From the NCBI GenBank assembly GCA_910585665.1, contig CAJUFI010000048.1:1-36709 (forward strand): a stretch of 36,709 nucleotides of DNA, read 5' to 3'. The first letter of the stretch is position 1; each line of letters starts with the position of its first letter. The DNA is from an uncultured Acetatifactor sp. (GTDB taxonomy: Bacteria > Bacillota > Clostridia > Lachnospirales > Lachnospiraceae). The notes beneath the pieces are model-generated. The model was not told the DNA's origin, did no database searches, and saw only the letters and a list, made by a program, of their open reading frames with translations. Shown here one piece after another: positions 31,068 through 36,709 of this stretch. Both the position numbers and the translations under genes were made by a program.

Positions 31068-31856
31068 CTACTCCACAAGGCTCAGGATACCGTCATTCAC
31101 CGTTACCCTTTTACCCCATGCGCTCCAGATTGCGTCCTCCGCATTGTGCTCCTGTACGGCGTCCACTTCCACCTCAATCCGGAAAGACACTCCATCGTAA
31201 TCATAGGTGGTCGTGATGGTAGTATAATTCCCGTTGGTCTCCGTCTTCTGGGACACCTTCTTCGCGATGCTGTCATCGATGATCAGGGAATCCGCAAAAA
31301 GCGGCGTCTCCGAAACGCCCTCTCCCTCCGCGTACAAAAGCTTATTATAATATAGCACCGTGCGCTCCGTAGTACGCGCCCCCTCATCTTCAATCCAGTC
31401 CGTCCCCAGGTTCACCAGGTTCAGCCTGATCAGGTCAGGGGAGAGGTCACGGAGCTTTTCACCGTCCGCGTCCAGCCAATACTTATAGATATTGACACGG
31501 ACATACTCATTGATGCTCCCCGTATTGCGGACCTTCAGGTTCTCCTGATACTTTTTCCCAAGAGCCAAAGCCTCCCCCTCGGCGAGCATCTCCTTCAGGA
31601 GATCCCCCGGCCCTTCGTCCCAGGTCCCGTCTCCGGCGCTGCTGTAATTGCGCCAGGATATCTCCTTGTCGTTCTCCACCAATGTGATGCCGATGTCATA
31701 CATCTGAATCCGGGAAGTATAGGTCTCCGAATAATATGTCAGAGCCGCTCTGGTACCTCCGATGGAACTGCCCAGCAACAGGCCCACAGCCGCAACGAAC
31801 AGCACCACGGTCACGATAGGCGATGCCACTTTCATCCGCTTCTTCTGCTTCTTCAT
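31068..31856 (-). CDS. SipW/TasA-like secreted protein, second
   Basis: The protein has 262 residues. A basic start and hydrophobic helix (about 12-30) end in G-G-T-R-A-A-L-T-Y-Y-S-E, the shape of a SipW-dependent signal (TasA/camelysin type: small residues, Ala, aromatic or Thr). After it come a β-rich domain with N-T-G-S-I-N-E-Y-V-R-V near 113-123 and a final strand pair. B. subtilis TasA has 261 residues, a close match in size. The ATG overlaps the stop of the previous gene (ATGA). No cell-wall motif is visible, so it is probably polymerised without covalent anchoring, as TasA is. The assignment rests on signal shape, size and neighbours. Confidence 0.75.
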   Translation of the reverse strand: MKKQKKRMKVASPIVTVVLFVAAVGLLLGSSIGGTRAALTYYSETYTSRIQMYDIGITLVENDKEISWRNYSSAGDGTWDEGPGDLLKEMLAEGEALALGKKYQENLKVRNTGSINEYVRVNIYKYWLDADGEKLRDLSPDLIRLNLVNLGTDWIEDEGARTTERTVLYYNKLLYAEGEGVSETPLFADSLIIDDSIAKKVSQKTETNGNYTTITTTYDYDGVSFRIEVEVDAVQEHNAEDAIWSAWGKRVTVNDGILSLVE

Positions 31857-32425
31857 GCTTCGCCTCCTTCCGCGTCACCGTTCCCTTCACCCTCTGCGCC
31901 GTCCGCCCCGCCGGAGCTCTCGGTGCTGCCGGTATCCAGGATCTCATCCCAGTCCGTCTCCTCCACCGTGTAGGCGCTGCCGTCCTCATGGTACTTCACA
32001 GGCGTGCTCTCATAGATGACGACCACATTGAAGCGCTCCAGGTCCTCCGGGATGCCGTCAATCTTCAGGTTCAGAGACTCTGTAGACTTCCCTCCCTCTA
32101 CCGCATAATTGTAATAGTAATACCCGTCCTCCTCATTCCATGTCCAGCCCTCACCGGAATATGTTATGGTATACTGGCTCCCGCAGAATGCCTTTGCCCG
32201 GATGTACACGGGCTCCGAGCCGGGCTCATTGGCAATGGTCACATGCTTCGTCCACTCCGTGAAGTCCTCCGTGATATCCGTCCTGTCCCCCAGCTGGATG
32301 GGATAGCCCCCTGCGGCCTCTGTATAAGTCGTAAAATAGGACCAGGTCTTCCCAATCCCCGCGGACGCCACCGCGCACACAGCCGCCAAGGCAAGGACTC
32401 CGGGAAAATATTTCCTTTTCTTCAT
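31853..32425 (-). CDS. SipW/TasA-like secreted protein, first
   Basis: The protein has 190 residues. A basic start, a hydrophobic helix (about 8-24) and a SipW-type border G-K-T-W-S-Y-F-T-T-Y-T are followed by a β-rich domain with H-V-T-I-A-N, V-Y-I-R-A-K-A-F and a C-terminal acidic Gly/Glu tail (about 165-190). V-Y-I-R-A in the middle recalls the V-F-I-R/V-Y-V-R strands of the TasA/CalY group. A ribosome site (GGGGGTGG) lies upstream. The stop overlaps the next gene's ATG, so the two are made in fixed ratio. It may be a minor or nucleating subunit, like TapA beside TasA. That is inference. Confidence 0.75.
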   Translation of the reverse strand: MKKRKYFPGVLALAAVCAVASAGIGKTWSYFTTYTEAAGGYPIQLGDRTDITEDFTEWTKHVTIANEPGSEPVYIRAKAFCGSQYTITYSGEGWTWNEEDGYYYYNYAVEGGKSTESLNLKIDGIPEDLERFNVVVIYESTPVKYHEDGSAYTVEETDWDEILDTGSTESSGGADGAEGEGNGDAEGGEA

Positions 32426-32473
32426 TTCCGTCCACCCCCTATTTCCGTTCCGTCATGCACCATAGATGCTGCC

Positions 32474-33637
32474 TCAATCTTCATTCCGCCCCGCTCTGGG
32501 AGGCTCCCCCTGGTTCCCGGCAGCCTCCTGCGCCGGGCTGGAATACCAGTTCCATGTGCCCCGTTCCTCATCGTATACGAATTGGTTCTTGATGCCGTGG
32601 CCGTTGGTCCTGCGTCCGTCATATTCATTTTCAAACTCCACGGAGACTATCTCCTCCGCTGAGATGACAGCCGTGCGGTCTCCCGGCACAGTCAGCTGGT
32701 AGCTGGAACCGGTGTAGACTTCCTTCACCGTCACTTCCGCCCCCGCCGGGATCCTGTCCAGAATCACGCTTTCCCGTCCGGCTGCCGTGAAGGTGATGCT
32801 CTCCACATTGCTGTAGACCACTTCTCCGTCCAACGTCCCCGTCACCTCGAAGACGAACGTGGCGGATTCCTGCACGCCTCCCATGGTCTCGTATTCAGAA
32901 AGGGTCTTGATGATTTCCAGGGAGCCATAGCGGGAAAGCTGCTCCGGCTTCAGGTTCACTGTCATATCGAATATCCAGTCCCCGGGGTTCGCGGTATTGA
33001 TGACACCATTGGCATCTGCCGGCTTCGTGGGGATGGAGACCAGCTGCGGCAGGAAAGCGTAAGTATGATCCCTGGAACAGGCGATGGTAGCGATCGTCTT
33101 GGTCTCTTCCTCCGTGGCCGGATCCTTCTGGGTCAATTCCATCTTATAGTCAGCCAGCTGGGTCAGGTCAGCGCCTCTGGTCACCAGCAGGTACAGACCG
33201 GCGTCCAGGCCGGTGACTTTGCTGCCTGCAGGCATCCCGCTGCCCTCTGCCGGTACCGCTGCCGTGCCCTCGCTCAGGACGATTGCGGCGGCCGCCTGGG
33301 CCAGCGCATCCCACTGTGCTGCCTCTATCTCCGCAGGGATATCCAGGTCATACCCTGCCGCCAGCTCATACTGATAAGTATCATGCCCCGGCACCTTCAC
33401 AGCTCTGGCTATCTGGTATAAATCCACCACCACGTCAGCGCTGGCCAGATTCTCCCCGAAGCTGTCCGTCTCCTCCTTATTCGGGTCTTCCGGATAGACG
33501 GTCAGGGAACAGCTTCCCGATACGAAGCCCTCCCCATCTGCCGCAAGGGGCGCCGCCGTGCCTGCCAGCGGCTCTGCGAGGCCCATGCCGGCTACAAGCG
33601 TCAGGGCAGCCAGCAGATATATCCATCTTTTCTTCAT
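32474..33637 (-). CDS. SpaA-type pilin-like protein without cell-wall anchor
   Basis: The protein has 387 residues from ATG 33637, with AAGGAGG 8 bases upstream. A signal peptide ends near residue 28-32 (A-G-T-A-A-P). The first domain (about 35-190) has G-L-D-A-G-L-Y-L-L-V, as in the N-terminal domain of SpaA-like pilins. A second domain (about 225-350) starts with L-E-I-I-K-T and ends V-S-V-E-F-E-N, the layout of DUF7601-type pilin domains. The C-terminus has no LPXTG motif, hydrophobic segment or basic tail; the sequence simply ends after an acidic, Pro-rich tail. It is secreted but not wall-linked by itself; it may be a tip or accessory subunit. It lies 131 bases after the class C sortase gene. 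Confidence 0.82.
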   Translation of the reverse strand: MKKRWIYLLAALTLVAGMGLAEPLAGTAAPLAADGEGFVSGSCSLTVYPEDPNKEETDSFGENLASADVVVDLYQIARAVKVPGHDTYQYELAAGYDLDIPAEIEAAQWDALAQAAAAIVLSEGTAAVPAEGSGMPAGSKVTGLDAGLYLLVTRGADLTQLADYKMELTQKDPATEEETKTIATIACSRDHTYAFLPQLVSIPTKPADANGVINTANPGDWIFDMTVNLKPEQLSRYGSLEIIKTLSEYETMGGVQESATFVFEVTGTLDGEVVYSNVESITFTAAGRESVILDRIPAGAEVTVKEVYTGSSYQLTVPGDRTAVISAEEIVSVEFENEYDGRRTNGHGIKNQFVYDEERGTWNWYSSPAQEAAGNQGEPPRAGRNED

Positions 33638-33768
33638 GAGCAGTTCCTCCTTGTTATATGTTCCGCGGCAGCGTACCAGACGGACTGCCACTGTTTTTAT
33701 CTCCCATCTTCTTCCTTGCTTTCCAGATGCCCCCTGCCTATCCTATGGGGACTTGCCTTGTCCGGGGC

Positions 33769-34683
33769 TCACTCCTCCTGGGAGCCGCCCTTTCGGAGTT
33801 CGTCCAGTATCTCTTTCTTGGTCTTCTTGCGGCCTGTGAAACCGCTGACTATCAGCATGATGGTCAGTGTCAAGAACAGGAGCGGGATTCCTACCGCAGG
33901 AATCACCACATAATTGGGAATCCGGACTGCCTCGGCCACTACCACCACCTCACCGGCGATATTCTCTATGCGCTTGCCCCGCACCAGCATGCGGTGGCTA
34001 TTGACGCCGTAAGGGGTACAAGTGACTAAGGTACAGTAGTCCCTTCCGGGCTTTATGGCAAGTTCGTCAACCTCCTCCGGCAGGACGATTCGAATCTGGT
34101 CTACCATGTAAGTAAACGTCTGTCCCATGACATTCAGGGTGAAGATATCCCCTTCCACCATTCGGTCTAAGTCCGAGAACAGCTTCGCGCTGGGCAGGCC
34201 ACGGTGGCCGGACAGCACGGAATGTGTCCGCTCCCCGCCTACCGGAAGGGAAGAGCCCGGGATATGCCCCACTGCAATCTGCAGCACGCTCTCGTCCACG
34301 CTGTGGTAAATCGGAAGGTTCACGCCGATGGCCGATATCTGGACATATCCCATGATACCGGTGCCGCCGATATCCAGCAATGCTTCATACTCCGCGTATT
34401 CCTCCTCGGTCAGGTCGAAGTCCACCCCGTTGAGGAGCTTTGTATTGTATGCCTGCGCCGCCTTGATGGCATCCTCTCTCTCCTGGGCGGACAAATCTTC
34501 CACTGCCGTCACATAGCCTGCGATTGCCTGGGTAGCATGCATGGAATTCCACCAGTCGCTGACCGAAGGATAGAGCAGAATCCCCACTCCTACTAACAAT
34601 ATAACTAATAATATAATTGTCGAAACCGAAGAGCCTTTTCCCTTTTTCTTTCCCTTCGTTTTCACAGCTTCTTTCTTCTTCAT
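33769..34683 (-). CDS. srtC: Class C (pilus-polymerising) sortase
   Basis: The protein has 304 residues from ATG 34683, with GGGG 6 bases upstream; the frame is open to 34782 but the extra residues look non-coding. A very basic N-terminus and membrane segment (about 22-40) are followed by the catalytic domain: L-S-G-H-R-G-L (His160), T-L-V-T-C-T-P-Y-G (Cys222) and R231. A second membrane segment (about 250-278) at the C-terminus is the mark of class C. These enzymes join LPXTG pilins through an isopeptide bond. The substrate is the LPSTG pilin encoded upstream. A lid of the D-P-W/D-P-F type is not evident. Confidence 0.93.
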   Translation of the reverse strand: MKKKEAVKTKGKKKGKGSSVSTIILLVILLVGVGILLYPSVSDWWNSMHATQAIAGYVTAVEDLSAQEREDAIKAAQAYNTKLLNGVDFDLTEEEYAEYEALLDIGGTGIMGYVQISAIGVNLPIYHSVDESVLQIAVGHIPGSSLPVGGERTHSVLSGHRGLPSAKLFSDLDRMVEGDIFTLNVMGQTFTYMVDQIRIVLPEEVDELAIKPGRDYCTLVTCTPYGVNSHRMLVRGKRIENIAGEVVVVAEAVRIPNYVVIPAVGIPLLFLTLTIMLIVSGFTGRKKTKKEILDELRKGGSQEE

Positions 34684-34811
34684 AGGTTTCCCCACTGTGG
34701 ATTGATACGGCAGCTCCCGGCTGCTTACTGACGTTGGCCGGATCGGCATGTGATCATGTCGAATCCGTTGCTCGCCGCACACCGCGTGAAGGTGTCAGTT
34801 AAGTGCGGCAT

Positions 34812-34840
34812 CCCCGGGGGCGGGGTTTCCGTCCCCGGGG
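34812..34840. promoter_or_regulatory. GC-rich perfect hairpin between pilin and sortase genes
   Basis: CCCCGGGG (34812-34819) pairs with CCCCGGGG (34833-34840) and the stem continues with CGG/CCG across a G-T mismatch position. No T tract follows on the minus strand. It lies in the 200-base gap after the pilin stop and is a likely mRNA processing, stabilising or partial termination signal. Confidence 0.6.
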
Positions 34841-34883
34841 TTTGTTGCTGTTCAAATGTGCTTAAGTACCGCAGCAATCCGGA

Positions 34884-36656
34884 TTAGCGATTGCTCATGC
34901 GTTTCTTGGCTACCAACAGGATGCCTGCTCCGATTACCAGGATACCGCCTACTACGTAGAAGATTGTAGTACCGATACCACCGGTGGAAGGAAGGAGGGA
35001 ACCGGATTTGTTGATGATATCAGCAGCAAAGATTCCACCATTATTAACTACTCCGCTCTCTCCGCTCTCTGTTGTCGGCCATCCTGTAATTGTCCATTTA
35101 CATGTTTCATCCCCTGTCTCTACCTTCTTAGGGAGTTCACATGTAATAGTAAAGCTAATGGGATCAATCGTGTTATAACCTGCCGGAGTTACAGTCTCTG
35201 TCAAGGTATAGGTTCCTTCACCCAGGCCTATGAAAGAAATCTTTCCGGTTATCTCATTTGTTGTCAGCCTGATAGAAACCGGCGTTTCCACGACTGTTGT
35301 CTCAGTAACTTCTTCTTCTCTATATTTCACTTGTGTATCAGCATAAAGGCTCGCCGAACCTGCCACCAGCTTATAAAGTGTTTTTCCCTCATATTCCTTT
35401 ACGTCTGCGGGAACATAATAAATATTCTTCGCTGCGTCATACAGATATCCCTTCTTTGTTTCAGCAGTACCCGTACCAGCTTCTACATAACTATCTACCT
35501 TGGGTTCCTCAGTAGTATAGCTGCCATCCAAAAGCTTGTAATAATTGCCATCCTCTGCTATTACATACTTTGTTCCGCTGGACACGATGGAACGATAGGA
35601 AGTACCGGTCAAAGTAAATTCAGCACCGCCAAGAATGTGGTTACCAACCGTCTCCAAATTTGTTCCGTTCGCATACTTAGTAATATCCAGTTCAGTAAGG
35701 AATGTTAAAGTTTTGCTCTCGGGAGTCTTTCCTAAAACATCAGTGTTATCGTTTTCTGGCATACCGGGATGCTTATTGTTCTCATCCCTGCCGTATTTAT
35801 CCTCACTGTTCGGATTTCTGGAATAATCCAGTGACCAGGCATTTTCATTACCTTCACTGCCAATAATGGCATTTTCATTCACTGTTGCAGTGTAAGTTAC
35901 AATAATGGAATCGCCAATCGGATACCTCTGAGTCGTAGCATCACCCGCTGTCACTGTTTCCATGATATCCTTGAAAGCAATTTTAAATGTAGCGCCACCT
36001 GTTACAGTAGGATCTGTATACAGATAATATTCGCCATCATCGCCAGAAACTACATTGCCATCAGTACCAAGCTCACCCTTTTTTAATTCTCGTCCCGGCT
36101 CCTTAACAGTGCCATCGTCATTAAATGTCCTGCCAACTACAACCTTTACAGATTCCGGATTAAATGTCAAGCCAGAACTCATGGTATCATTCATGATGAA
36201 GTAATAGTAATCATAACCATTGTAGTTAGGCACACTACTTGTAATCTGGAATACTACATCATCACCCATGCTGGCATAATTGGAACCGTTCAAGCGCTCA
36301 TCATACTCTGCATTCTCGTTCGGTACAAAAACTCCATCCACCTTATGATATGCATCTGTACCCTGATAGAAAATCTCCTTTTTGCCTGAAGGAACTTCTG
36401 ACTTTACATGTACAGTGGAATTACCTACAACCTGGAGCAGCAGCCTTGTATAGGATGCATTCGTATCTGCATTGCCAAGCTGGTCATCACGATCTTTTAC
36501 CATATAATAACCGGCTGCAAGCCCTGTAATGGTTTCTCCACCTGCTGTACTGGAGCCAGCTGGTATAGATGTCAAGTTCTTCAAGACAATTTTTGCAAAT
36601 ATGTCAATATCTTTTACACTATTTGCATTGCTGCTATCAAATCCCTTAATAACCTC
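34884..36656 (-). CDS. SpaA-type LPXTG pilin, major shaft subunit, 5' end incomplete
   Basis: About 590 residues are visible without a signal peptide. Seen: G-Y-Y-M-V-K-D near the start, the D1/D2 junction H-V-K-S-E-V-P-S-G-K-K with likely pilin lysines, A-S-M-G-D-D-V-V-F-Q-I-T-S and F-I-M-N-D-T-M-S-S-G-L-T-F, L-D-I-T-K-Y as a possible isopeptide Lys, the E-box G-T-Y-T-L-T-E-T-V-T-P-A-G-Y, and the sorting signal L-P-S-T-G-G with membrane segment and K-K-R tail. This is the backbone pilin polymerised by the adjacent class C sortase. An in-frame TGA at 36657-36659 breaks the frame before any start; the only internal candidates are TTG codons such as 36584. AT-rich, unlike the rest of the locus. 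Confidence 0.88.
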   Translation of the reverse strand, partial: EVIKGFDSSNANSVKDIDIFAKIVLKNLTSIPAGSSTAGGETITGLAAGYYMVKDRDDQLGNADTNASYTRLLLQVVGNSTVHVKSEVPSGKKEIFYQGTDAYHKVDGVFVPNENAEYDERLNGSNYASMGDDVVFQITSSVPNYNGYDYYYFIMNDTMSSGLTFNPESVKVVVGRTFNDDGTVKEPGRELKKGELGTDGNVVSGDDGEYYLYTDPTVTGGATFKIAFKDIMETVTAGDATTQRYPIGDSIIVTYTATVNENAIIGSEGNENAWSLDYSRNPNSEDKYGRDENNKHPGMPENDNTDVLGKTPESKTLTFLTELDITKYANGTNLETVGNHILGGAEFTLTGTSYRSIVSSGTKYVIAEDGNYYKLLDGSYTTEEPKVDSYVEAGTGTAETKKGYLYDAAKNIYYVPADVKEYEGKTLYKLVAGSASLYADTQVKYREEEVTETTVVETPVSIRLTTNEITGKISFIGLGEGTYTLTETVTPAGYNTIDPISFTITCELPKKVETGDETCKWTITGWPTTESGESGVVNNGGIFAADIINKSGSLLPSTGGIGTTIFYVVGGILVIGAGILLVAKKRMSNR

Positions 36657-36709
36657 TCATACTTCGCATACTAAAATTAGGCATACTACCAGAAATTACG
36701 CCACTTTGG

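Overview
The window looks like chromosome of an anaerobic, Gram-positive Clostridia member, most likely Lachnospiraceae. The grounds are AGGAGG-type ribosome binding sites, σA-like promoters, a PrcB-type lipoprotein, an SseB-domain protein, a remnant glycyl radical enzyme, a heterodimeric ABC exporter and a sortase/SipW surface-fibre locus. Most genes are GC-rich. AT-rich islands lie at about 1-1150, 18.5-20.15 and 34.9-36.7 kb. No rRNA, tRNA, CRISPR array or intact transposase was seen. Both window ends cut through genes.

Layout. 1-958 (minus): an AT-rich pair, a stand-alone receiver-domain protein and a cut-off cysteine-rich protein. 1159-4113: dihydroorotase (pyrC) with a possibly structured leader, a PrcB-like lipoprotein and a PlsC acyltransferase. 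4164-8825 (minus): ddl, murF, then an OmpR-type regulator and VanS-like kinase, a cell-wall neighbourhood. 9120-13472 (minus): a degenerate M23 protein with an amidohydrolase, an EF-hand protein and an SseB-domain protein. 13819-15971 (plus): a sugar isomerase-like and a Gfo/Idh/MocA oxidoreductase gene, probably catabolic.

16.2-21.2 kb is an eroded accessory zone. It holds two 100-bp MITE-like elements in opposite orientation, the 3' remnant of a glycyl radical enzyme, two related methyltransferases (one fused to an Xre-type HTH), an HTH-DUF3990 gene with a partner (candidate toxin-antitoxin pair), and the 3' two-thirds of a 1-pyrroline-5-carboxylate dehydrogenase behind an intact promoter.

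21.4-26.1 kb (minus) is a MarR-regulated heterodimeric ABC exporter operon. It has two operator palindromes at the promoter and a 9-bp tandem repeat just before the first transporter gene. 26.2-27.4 kb is an Rpn/PD-(D/E)XK family protein with a tetrapeptide-repeat tail.

27.8-36.7 kb (minus) is the most striking region. It is one gene string that makes and anchors surface fibres: an LPSTG-anchored SpaA-type pilin, a class C sortase, a second pilin-like protein with no anchor, two SipW/TasA-like secreted proteins, two membrane-anchored surface proteins, a SipW-type signal peptidase and a class B sortase. It combines covalent sortase-pilus machinery with TasA/SipW-style fibre machinery. Overlapping or closely spaced genes in its second half suggest one assembly programme.
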